This document shows positions 24,185 through 31,430 of a stretch of DNA of 64,000 bases, in pieces (within the stretch, counting starts at the first letter, position 1; the number at the start of each line of letters is the position of its first letter). The position numbers and the translations under genes were made by a program. The notes under the pieces were generated by a model. It had not been told where the DNA came from and did no database searches. It saw only the letters and a list, made by a program, of their open reading frames with translations. This stretch comes from Rhodococcus oxybenzonivorans (GTDB lineage Bacteria; Actinomycetota; Actinomycetes; Mycobacteriales; Mycobacteriaceae): assembly GCF_003130705.1 (NCBI RefSeq), contig NZ_CP021354.1:2480001-2544000 (forward strand), read 5' to 3'.

Positions 24185-25777
24185 GTGAGCTTCAAGAGCC
24201 CGTTTCCGGACGTCGAGATTCCGAACCTCAGCGTCTACGACTTCCTCTTCGGCCAGGTCGATGCGGCCGAGGGGGATCGGCCGGCGCTGATCGACGGCGC
24301 TTCCGGTGCGGTCACCACCTATCAGGGGTTGATCGCCCAGATCAACTCGGTTGCGGGGGCGCTCGCCGCCCGCGGGCTGGCCGTCGGTGAGGTGGCGGCG
24401 TTGCATTCGCCGAACGTGCCGGCGTTCGCGTCGGTGTTCCACGGGATCCTGCGGGCCGGTGGGGTCGCGACCACGATCAACGCGTTGTACACCGCCGAGG
24501 ACATCGCCAAGCAGCTCACCGACTCGAAGGCGAAGTTCCTGTTCACCGTCTCCCCGCTGCTGCCGCAGGCCAAGGCCGCGGCCGCACAGGTCGGGATCCC
24601 GGCCGCGCACGTGATCGTGTTGGACGGCGCGGACGGGCACCCGTCACTGCAGGATCTGCTGGCCGAAGGGGCGCCGGCGCCGGAGGTGTCGTTCGACCCG
24701 GCGACCCAGTTGGCGGTGTTGCCGTATTCGTCGGGCACCACCGGCCGGCCGAAGGGCGTGATGCTCACCCACCGCAACCTGGTGGCGAATGTGTGCCAGA
24801 TCGACCGGCCGATCGGGATCGGTGCCGAGGACAAGCTCCTCGCGGTGTTGCCGTTCTTCCACATTTACGGGATGACGGTGCTGCTCAACGCGGCCCTGCG
24901 TAAGCGGGCCGCGCTGGTGACGATGCCGAAGTTCGACCTGGTCGAGTTCTTGACGATCGTCGCGGAGCAGAGGTGCACGTATGTGTTCATCGCCCCGCCG
25001 GTGGCGGTGGCGTTGGCCAAGCATCCGCTGATCGATCAGTACGACCTGTCGAGTGTGCATTCGATCTTCTCCGGGGCCGCCCCACTGGATCAGGAACTGG
25101 GTAAGGCGGTGGCGAACCGGCTCGGGTGCCGTGTGCGGCAGGGGTACGGGATGTCGGAGATGAGCCCGGTCTCGCATGCGATTCCGTTCGACCGGGACGA
25201 TATTGCGCTGGACTCGGTGGGTCCGACCATCGCGAACATGGAATGCAAGCTGGTCGATCCCGGGACCGGGGCGGAGATCGAGCAGCCGGTCGAGGGGGTC
25301 AGCGCGGCGGGGGAATTGTGGTGCAAGGGCCCGAATATCATGGCCGGGTATCTCGGGAACGACGAGGCGACCGCGGAAACCCTGGATGCGGACGGGTATC
25401 TGCATACCGGGGACATCGCGACGGTCGATTCGGAGGGGGTGGTGACGATCGTGGACCGGATGAAGGAGTTGATCAAGTACAAGGGTTATCAGGTGCCGCC
25501 CGCCGAGTTGGAGGCGTTGCTGTTGACGCATCCGCAGATCGCCGACGCCGCGGTGATCGGGGTGCTCGACGAGGAGGGTGAGGAAGTGCCCAAGGCGTTC
25601 GTGGTCCGGCAGCCCGGTGCCGAATTGGACGAGGACGCGGTAATCGCGTTCGTCGCCGAGAAGGTCTCCCCGCACAAGAAGGTACGCAGGGTCGAGTTCA
25701 TCGACCTGGTGCCGAAATCCGCCGCCGGCAAGATCCTCCGCAAGGACCTACGCGCGAAAGAAGCAGCAGGGAAATAG
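24185..25777 (+). CDS. 4-coumarate-CoA-ligase-like acyl-CoA synthetase
   Basis: A 530-residue AMP-forming CoA ligase. Motifs: PYSSGTTGRPKGVMLTH (P-loop, about residue 180), GYGMSEMSPVSH, the stretch DGYLHTGDIATVDSEGVV with IVDRMKELIKYKGYQVPPAELE, and the catalytic Lys in KSAAGKILRKDL. The start MSFKSPFPDVEIPNLSVYDFL is typical of actinobacterial 4CL-like enzymes; the GTG at 24185 has GGGAGAGG upstream. It activates an aryl- or alkyl-carboxylate. Codon use differs visibly from its neighbours (more GGG, TTG, CAT, GTG), suggesting a separate origin or recent arrival in the operon. Last gene of the unit. Confidence 0.9.
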   Translation: MSFKSPFPDVEIPNLSVYDFLFGQVDAAEGDRPALIDGASGAVTTYQGLIAQINSVAGALAARGLAVGEVAALHSPNVPAFASVFHGILRAGGVATTINALYTAEDIAKQLTDSKAKFLFTVSPLLPQAKAAAAQVGIPAAHVIVLDGADGHPSLQDLLAEGAPAPEVSFDPATQLAVLPYSSGTTGRPKGVMLTHRNLVANVCQIDRPIGIGAEDKLLAVLPFFHIYGMTVLLNAALRKRAALVTMPKFDLVEFLTIVAEQRCTYVFIAPPVAVALAKHPLIDQYDLSSVHSIFSGAAPLDQELGKAVANRLGCRVRQGYGMSEMSPVSHAIPFDRDDIALDSVGPTIANMECKLVDPGTGAEIEQPVEGVSAAGELWCKGPNIMAGYLGNDEATAETLDADGYLHTGDIATVDSEGVVTIVDRMKELIKYKGYQVPPAELEALLLTHPQIADAAVIGVLDEEGEEVPKAFVVRQPGAELDEDAVIAFVAEKVSPHKKVRRVEFIDLVPKSAAGKILRKDLRAKEAAGK

Positions 25778-25793
25778 GTCCTCCGACATGACG

Positions 25794-25816
25794 CACACCG
25801 AGCCGACCGCGGTGTG
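25794..25816. terminator. Hairpin between convergent 4CL-like and accD6 genes
   Basis: CACACCG (25794-25800) pairs with CGGTGTG (25810-25816) around a nine-base loop, in the 49-base gap between two converging genes. The stem is short and no T-run follows, so this is a modest terminator candidate. Confidence 0.45.
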
Positions 25817-25826
25817 ATCTACCGAA

Positions 25827-27260
25827 TCAGAGCGGGATGTTCTTGTGATCGCCGCGATGCGCGGGGGCGGCCGCGAGGGCTGCGGTGATGACGCTGCGCG
25901 TCTTGGCCGGGTCGATCTCCTCGTCCACCACGCCGATCGCGACGGCGCGATCGACACCACCGGCGATGCTTTCGTGCTCGACGGCCAGACGCTCGTGCAG
26001 CGCCTCACGCTCTTCTTCGGGAGCGGCGGCGAGCGCACGCTTGTGCAGGATCCCGACAGCAGCCTTGGCGCCCATCACGGCGACCTCGGCGTCGGGCCAG
26101 GCGTAGACGGCGGTGGCCCCGAGCGCGCGAGAGTTCATGGCGATGTAGGCGCCACCGTAGATCTTGCGCGTAACGACCGTGACCCGGGGAACCTTGGCCT
26201 CGGCGAAAGCGTGGAGCAGCTTGGCGCCGCGGCGAACCACGCCTTCCCATTCCATGCTGACGCCGGGGAGGTAGCCGGGGACGTCGACGATGACGACGAG
26301 GGGAATCCCGAACGCGTTGCACAGGCGTACGAAACGCGCCGACTTCTCCGCACTTTCGGAGTTCAGGCAACCGCCGAGGCGAAGCGGGTTGTTGGCGATG
26401 ACGCCGACCGTGCGGCCGCCGAGGCGGCCCAGCCCGGTGACGATGCTGCGCGCGTAATTGCCCTGCAGCTCTTCGAAGCTCGACTCGCCTTCGACGTTGT
26501 CGAGTAGTTCGTGCACGATCGGGCGAACGTCGTAGGCGCGCTTGGCCGACTCCGGCATGAGGGCGCGGAGATCGGTGTCACCGTGTTCGGCTGCGGCCTG
26601 GTCGAATTCGCCTTGCTCACAGAACATCGACACGAGGCGGCGCGCCCGATGCAGGGCATCGGCCTCGTCGTGGGCGGCGATGTGCGCCACACCCGACTTC
26701 TTGGTGTGGGTGTCGGGGCCGCCGAGGGACACCATGTCGACCTGCTCGCCGGTGACACTGCGCACCACGTCGGGGCCGGTCACGAAAACGCGGGCCTCGG
26801 GCGCCATGATGACGATGTCGGTGAGGGCGGGGCCGTATGCCGCTCCGCCGGCGGCGAAGCCGAGTACTACGGAAATCTGGGGGATGCGGCCGGAGGCACG
26901 CACCATGGCCTCGAAGACAAGTCCGACGGCGTGCAGCGCCTCGACGCCTTCGGCGAGGCGCGCACCACCCGAATGCCAGAGCCCGACGATGGGGGCATCT
27001 TCCTCGAGGGCGGTGTCGATCGCCGTGACGATGTGCTTACAACCTTCGACTCCCATGGCACCGCCCATGACGGTGGCATCGGAGCAGTAGGCGATGGTGC
27101 GGACACCGTCGATGTTGCCGGCCGCAGCCAGCACACCGGACTTGTCACGCGGGTGCAAGGGGACGACGGTCCCGGCATCGAACAGCTTCTCCAGACGCGC
27201 AAGGGGGTCGCGCGGATCGACTGACGCATCGGACTTCGTTGCGGGTGCCAAGATTGTCAT
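25827..27260 (-). CDS. accD6: Acyl-CoA carboxylase beta subunit AccD6 (malonyl-CoA synthesis)
   Basis: A 477-residue carboxyltransferase, close to the length of mycobacterial AccD6. N- and C-crotonase-like halves are visible: DAPIVGLWHSGGARLAEGVEAL (biotin-side oxyanion region) and VVIVDVPGYLPGVSMEWEGVV followed by YGGAYIAMNSRALGAT (acyl-CoA side). With a biotinylated AccA3-type subunit it carboxylates acetyl-CoA (and propionyl-CoA) to supply malonyl-CoA for FAS-II. The ATG ending at 27260 with AGGAGGACG upstream fixes the start. It follows kasA, but a strong hairpin lies in the gap, so its expression may be partly uncoupled. Confidence 0.93.
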   Translation of the reverse strand: MTILAPATKSDASVDPRDPLARLEKLFDAGTVVPLHPRDKSGVLAAAGNIDGVRTIAYCSDATVMGGAMGVEGCKHIVTAIDTALEEDAPIVGLWHSGGARLAEGVEALHAVGLVFEAMVRASGRIPQISVVLGFAAGGAAYGPALTDIVIMAPEARVFVTGPDVVRSVTGEQVDMVSLGGPDTHTKKSGVAHIAAHDEADALHRARRLVSMFCEQGEFDQAAAEHGDTDLRALMPESAKRAYDVRPIVHELLDNVEGESSFEELQGNYARSIVTGLGRLGGRTVGVIANNPLRLGGCLNSESAEKSARFVRLCNAFGIPLVVIVDVPGYLPGVSMEWEGVVRRGAKLLHAFAEAKVPRVTVVTRKIYGGAYIAMNSRALGATAVYAWPDAEVAVMGAKAAVGILHKRALAAAPEEEREALHERLAVEHESIAGGVDRAVAIGVVDEEIDPAKTRSVITAALAAAPAHRGDHKNIPL

Positions 27261-27297
27261 CGCGTCCTCCTTGTAGCGGCCCTGAGGGGCTGTCGAT

Positions 27298-27332
27298 GGG
27301 TGGAGACCCCCTGAAGAAGGAGGTCTCCACCC
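27298..27332 (-). terminator. Hairpin between kasA and accD6
   Basis: GGGTGGAGACC (27298-27308) and its perfect complement GGTCTCCACCC (27322-27332) form an 11-base-pair stem in the 94-base gap downstream of kasA. It can act as a terminator or attenuator that lowers accD6 expression from the fabD promoter, or as an mRNA-processing or stabilising structure. Confidence 0.75.
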
Positions 27333-27354
27333 GCGATCTAGCTGGACCGGCTTG

Positions 27355-28617
27355 TCAGACCCGGCCGAAGGCGAGCGCGACGTTGTGCCCACCGAAACCA
27401 AACGAGTTGTTGATCGCGAACTCGATCTCGCCGTATCGGGCTTCGCCCTTGACGACATCCAGATCGATTTCTGGATCCTGATTCTCGAGATTCAGCGTGG
27501 GCGGAATGACTCCCTCACGCAGACTCAGGACCGTGAGCACCGCCTCGAGCGCACCGACGGCGCCGATCGAGTGCCCCAACGCGGACTTCGGTGCGTACAC
27601 CGCAGCATGATTGCCGACAGCAGCCTTGATGGCGTTCGCCTCTGCTGTGTCACCGATCGGCGTGGCCGTGGCGTGCGCGTTGATGTGCTGGATGTCCTTC
27701 TTCGTCAACCCAGCAGTCTCGATTGCCCTCGTCATGGCCCGCGCAGCGCCCGAACCCGAAGGATCGGGAGCGACGATGTGGAACCCGTCGGAGGTGATTC
27801 CCGCGCCCAGCAGACGGGCGTGGATGGTGGCACCGCGAGCCTTGGCGTGCTCCTCGGTCTCGAGAACCATCATTGCGCCGGCTTCACCGAAGACGAAGCC
27901 GTCGCGATCCTTGTCGAACGGCCGCGAAGCCGCCTTCGGATCGTCGTTCCGCGTGCTCAGCGCACGCATCATCGCGAAGCTCGCGATCGGCACGGCGTCG
28001 AGGTAACCCTCCACACCACCGGCGACGATGATGTCGGCGTCACCCATCACCAGCATGCGGTACGCATGGGCGATGGCCTCGGAACCCGAAGAGCAGGCCG
28101 AGACGGGGGTGATGACCCCGGCGCGGGCGCCGAGTTCGAGTCCGACGGTGGCCGACGGACCGTTGGGCATCACCATCTGCACCGCGAACGGCGACACCTT
28201 GCGGTAGCCGCCGGCCTTCATCTTCTCGACTGCGTCGATGAGAGCCTCGCCGCCGCCCAATCCGGTGCCGATGACGACACCGAGTCGGTCCTTGTCGACC
28301 TCCGGGCTGCCGGCGTTCTCCCAGACCTGACGGCCCAGGACGAGCGCCAACCGCTCGACGAAACTCATCCGGCGAATCTCGACCCGGGACAGCGACTCGT
28401 CGGGCGACACCTTGAGCTTGCCACCGATCGTCACCGGAAGGTCGTTCTCGGCGACGAAGGGCTCCTGGATGGTGTCGATGCCGCTCTCGCCGGCCAGCAG
28501 GCCCTTCCACGTGGCATCCACATCACCAGCGATCGACGTCGTGGCCGCGAGGCTCGTGACGACGATGTTGGGGAACTGTTTCCCGTTGGTCGAGGCGGAA
28601 GTCACGGTTGAGCTCAC
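27355..28617 (-). CDS. kasA: Beta-ketoacyl-ACP synthase II, KasA (FAS-II elongation)
   Basis: A 420-residue KAS II condensing enzyme that extends acyl-ACP with malonyl-ACP for mycolate and long-chain fatty-acid synthesis. The catalytic triad is visible: Cys175 in [11 protein letters not shown], His315 in [12 protein letters not shown] and His349 in PKSALGHS, with Lys344 also conserved. Length and sequence match KasA/KasB-type enzymes. The ATG ending at 28617 overlaps the acpM stop (ATGA), so ACP and KAS are translationally coupled. Mycobacteria have kasB directly after kasA; here accD6 follows directly and no second KAS gene is present. Confidence 0.95.
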   Translation of the reverse strand: MSSTVTSASTNGKQFPNIVVTSLAATTSIAGDVDATWKGLLAGESGIDTIQEPFVAENDLPVTIGGKLKVSPDESLSRVEIRRMSFVERLALVLGRQVWENAGSPEVDKDRLGVVIGTGLGGGEALIDAVEKMKAGGYRKVSPFAVQMVMPNGPSATVGLELGARAGVITPVSACSSGSEAIAHAYRMLVMGDADIIVAGGVEGYLDAVPIASFAMMRALSTRNDDPKAASRPFDKDRDGFVFGEAGAMMVLETEEHAKARGATIHARLLGAGITSDGFHIVAPDPSGSGAARAMTRAIETAGLTKKDIQHINAHATATPIGDTAEANAIKAAVGNHAAVYAPKSALGHSIGAVGALEAVLTVLSLREGVIPPTLNLENQDPEIDLDVVKGEARYGEIEFAINNSFGFGGHNVALAFGRV

Positions 28618-28925
28618 TCCTCGTCGTTCTTGGCTGCTTCGAGCTTGGCCTTCACGGCGTCAGCCTCGGCGCCGCCTTCGGCTTCGAGCTTCTGGATGTA
28701 GGACACGGCGTCACCGACGGTGCGCAGGCCTGCGAGATCCTCGTCGGGGATCTTCACGCCGTACTTGTCTTCGGTCTGAACGGCGATCTCAACCATGGAG
28801 AGGGAGTCGATGTCGAGGTCGTCGACGAAGGACTTTTCGATGGTCACCTCGGAGGGTTCAATGCCGGTGACCTCCTCGATGATCTCCGCGAGTCCGGCGA
28901 TGATGTCTTCCTGGGTGGCGGCCAC
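28614..28925 (-). CDS. acpM: Meromycolate-type acyl carrier protein AcpM
   Basis: A 103-residue acidic acyl carrier protein. The phosphopantetheine site is Ser41 in [12 protein letters not shown]. The extended C-terminus ([23 protein letters not shown]) beyond the usual 80-residue ACP is the AcpM hallmark. The start is the GTG at 28923-28925 with AAGGGAG upstream; the open frame before it has no ACP similarity. It carries the growing chain between FabD, KasA and the other FAS-II enzymes in the cytosol. A hairpin separates it from fabD. Confidence 0.94.
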   Translation of the reverse strand: MAATQEDIIAGLAEIIEEVTGIEPSEVTIEKSFVDDLDIDSLSMVEIAVQTEDKYGVKIPDEDLAGLRTVGDAVSYIQKLEAEGGAEADAVKAKLEAAKNDEE

Positions 28926-29003
28926 TGAGTGGCTCCCTTCTGATTCGGTGTAGATGTATCTGGAGTTGTGCGGACGCGTCCCCATCGGCCGCGCCCGCGG
29001 GCC

Positions 29004-29029
29004 CTGCACGCACCCTGAGGTGCGCGCAG
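29004..29029 (-). terminator. Intercistronic hairpin between fabD and acpM
   Basis: CTGCACGCACC (29004-29014) and GGTGCGCGCAG (29019-29029) pair at 10 of 11 positions around a CTGA tetraloop, five bases beyond the fabD stop. In this position it may terminate part of the fabD transcripts or protect a processed acpM-kasA mRNA, since ACP is needed in large excess. Confidence 0.6.
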
Positions 29030-29033
29030 CAAA

Positions 29034-29951
29034 CTAGCCGACTTGTGAAAGTTCGGCCAGCGCGGAGATATCCCCCGGGGTCTTGAGTGCCAGAGTCGGC
29101 GTACCGCGCATTTCACGCTTGGCGATGCCGACCAGGGTTCCAGCTGGTGGAAGTTCCGCGATCGCGGAGACCTGAGCGGTCCGCAGACTCGCGGTGCACA
29201 GGTCCCAACGCACAGGTCGGGTCACCTGCGCAGCCAGCTTAGTCAGTGCGTCGGCTCCGGATGCGACCGGTGCGCCGTCGGCGTTGGAGAGCAGTGTGCG
29301 AGTGGGTTCGTCGGGCTTGATCTTGGACGCCGCTTCGGTGACGGCTTCCTGGGCGGGTGCCATGAACCGGGTGTGGAAGGCGCCGGCGACGGGGAGTGCG
29401 CGCACCCGTGCTTTCTCCGGTGGGTTGGCGGCGAGCTCTTCGAGCGCGGAGAGCAGACCCGCTGCCACGATCTGGCCGGCAGCGTTTCGGTTGGCCGGCT
29501 CGAGGCCCAGCTCTTCGAGGCGGGCGAGGACCACGGTTTCGTCGCCGCCGAGGACGGCGGACATTCCGGTCGGTTCGAGCGCGCAGGCCTTGGCCATCTC
29601 CGCGCCGCGGATCGCGGCGAGGGCGACAGCATCGTCTGTGGAGAGCACACCGGCGATAGCCGCCGCGGCGAGTTCCCCGACCGAGTGCCCGGCCGCGATG
29701 GCGTCGGCGGGGATCACACCGCGGGTGTCGAGCTCCTCGAAAGCGAGCAAGGCGGCGGCTACGACGAGGGGCTGGGTCACCGACGTGTCGGTAATCTCCT
29801 CTGCCGTCGCTGTGGTGCCGAGCCGGACCAGATCGAGGCCGGAAGCCTTCGACCACAGTGCGACACGGTCATGAGAACCCGGCAGCTCCAACCAAGGAAT
29901 GAGCATGCCGGGAGTCTGAGAGCCCTGACCCGGGGCGAGCAACGAAATCAC
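29034..29951 (-). CDS. fabD: Malonyl-CoA:ACP transacylase FabD
   Basis: A 305-residue malonyltransferase that loads malonyl groups onto AcpM. The N-terminal LLAPGQGSQTPGM motif, nucleophile Ser90 in AAGHSVGELAAA and catalytic His193 in GAFHTRFM are all present. Length is normal. First gene of the fabD-acpM-kasA-accD6 block and downstream of the PucR-type regulator at 30079-31350, with a 127-base gap that probably holds the FAS-II promoter. I did not find a clear -35/-10 pair there. Confidence 0.95.
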   Translation of the reverse strand: MISLLAPGQGSQTPGMLIPWLELPGSHDRVALWSKASGLDLVRLGTTATAEEITDTSVTQPLVVAAALLAFEELDTRGVIPADAIAAGHSVGELAAAAIAGVLSTDDAVALAAIRGAEMAKACALEPTGMSAVLGGDETVVLARLEELGLEPANRNAAGQIVAAGLLSALEELAANPPEKARVRALPVAGAFHTRFMAPAQEAVTEAASKIKPDEPTRTLLSNADGAPVASGADALTKLAAQVTRPVRWDLCTASLRTAQVSAIAELPPAGTLVGIAKREMRGTPTLALKTPGDISALAELSQVG

Positions 29952-30078
29952 TCTTCAAGAGAACACCGTCAGGTACGTACTGCGAGATGTCGTTGCGGAT
30001 GAACCTTTGTCAGCGGATTTGTTGGGTTCCCACAAAATTGCACGTGGGCCCCTCGCATCGAAATTGGACAACCGTTCG

Positions 30079-31350
30079 TTACAGCGCTGGTTCTCCGAAT
30101 GGGAAGCCTGTGACTGGTGTTAAACGTGTGATGGGTTCGTTATGGGAACGTGTCAAACGACCGACCGTGGCGGCCACCCGAAGCACGTACGCATCCCTCG
30201 GATTCGTCGGATCACGCCCCGTAACTTCGGCGATTCGCTTGAGTCGATACCGCACAGTATTTGGATGAACAAACAGCTGCCGTGCACAAGTCTCAACCGC
30301 ACCTCCACAGTCGAGATAGGCGTCCAAAGTGTCCGTCAGGACCCCGCCCGCGGCCGCAAGCGGCGCGACGAGATGTTCGTTGAGGGCAGTGACCGCCGCG
30401 TTGTCACCGAGCAGCGCGCGCTCGGGGAGAAGCTCGGCGGCGTGGACCGGCCGGGGCGCACCCCGCCAGCCCGCTACCGCCTGCATCGCGGCCAGCGCCT
30501 CGACGGCACTGAAGTGGGCTGCGCCCAGCGTCGGAGTGGTCGGACCGATGATCACCGGCTCTTCCGAGAACTTGCCAAGCAGATCCGACATGAAACTCGA
30601 GTGCCCCGACCCCTCCTGTAATTCACCGCTGACCACCATCACCAGGCGGGAGCCCTGCACGACCGCCAGCGCCGCACGACCGTGTTTCTGCGCAATGGTG
30701 TGCACCGTCCCGACCACGGACACGCGCTCGTCCTCCGGCGGTGTGCCCACGATCACGGTGGCGGGCGCGGTCGCATCCCAGTTGAGGGTTGCCGCCCGCG
30801 ACAACATGTCGGACCCGGTGTCGCCCCGGACGACCGCATCGACGACGAGTGCCTCGAGCCTGGTGTCCCAGGCGCCGCGGGATTCGGCGGCGCTCGCGTA
30901 GACGGAGGCGGCCGCGAAGCCGAGCTCGCGGCCGTACCGGAGCACGGCCTCGGTCAGTGCGATCAACTGCTGGTCGTTGCGGGCGAGGGCGGGAAGCCAC
31001 TGCTCGAAGAATTCCATGGCCACCCGCACCATGTCGACCGTTTGCCGGAGAGTGAGTCGGCGGGCCAGGTCCTGGGGGATGACCTGGAAAGCGTCGAGGC
31101 TGAAGCGGATATCGCTGTCCGGGTCCTTGAGCCACTCCAGAAAGTTGACGACCGCCGTCTGCACGAGGAGCTGCACGTTGGAGCGTTGAGCGGCATCGAG
31201 GTCGTCGAAGAAGGGCAGTTGATCCTGCATGGTGGTGACGGCCTCGGTGGAGAGGCGGCCGGAGTACTGCTTGACGCGGCGCAGGAGAGCATCGGGCAAC
31301 GGATCTCTGGGCTGTCGTCTGCGGGAGACCATCGGGCTCTGCTCGACCAT
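30079..31350 (-). CDS. PucR-family regulator upstream of the FAS-II block (Rv2242-like)
   Basis: A 423-residue protein with the PucR C-terminal helix-turn-helix (CGGAVETCARQLFVHPNTVR, then YRLKRIAEVTGRDP) and a helical N-terminal domain. From memory it corresponds to M. tuberculosis Rv2242, which holds the same place between aceE and fabD. The ATG ending at 31350 was chosen; a TTG two codons upstream is in frame. Located immediately before fabD on the same strand, it is a candidate regulator of fatty-acid synthesis, but no operator can be pointed out. Confidence 0.88.
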   Translation of the reverse strand: MVEQSPMVSRRRQPRDPLPDALLRRVKQYSGRLSTEAVTTMQDQLPFFDDLDAAQRSNVQLLVQTAVVNFLEWLKDPDSDIRFSLDAFQVIPQDLARRLTLRQTVDMVRVAMEFFEQWLPALARNDQQLIALTEAVLRYGRELGFAAASVYASAAESRGAWDTRLEALVVDAVVRGDTGSDMLSRAATLNWDATAPATVIVGTPPEDERVSVVGTVHTIAQKHGRAALAVVQGSRLVMVVSGELQEGSGHSSFMSDLLGKFSEEPVIIGPTTPTLGAAHFSAVEALAAMQAVAGWRGAPRPVHAAELLPERALLGDNAAVTALNEHLVAPLAAAGGVLTDTLDAYLDCGGAVETCARQLFVHPNTVRYRLKRIAEVTGRDPTNPRDAYVLRVAATVGRLTRSHNEPITRLTPVTGFPFGEPAL

Positions 31351-31365
31351 GGTCAAGAACCTACG

Positions 31366-31411
31366 CTCACCGCCGCCCGAGATGTCCGACGGACACCCGG
31401 GCGGCGGTGAG
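31366..31411 (-). terminator. Long hairpin downstream of aceE
   Basis: A perfect 14-base inverted repeat, CTCACCGCCGCCCG (31366-31379) and CGGGCGGCGGTGAG (31398-31411), with an 18-base loop that itself contains TGTCCGACGGACA. It begins 20 bases after the aceE stop and ends 16 bases before the start codon of the next gene, so it can terminate aceE transcription. The loop palindrome could also be a regulator site for the PucR-type gene promoter. Confidence 0.8.
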
Positions 31412-31430
31412 TCGAGGAACTATCTGTCGG

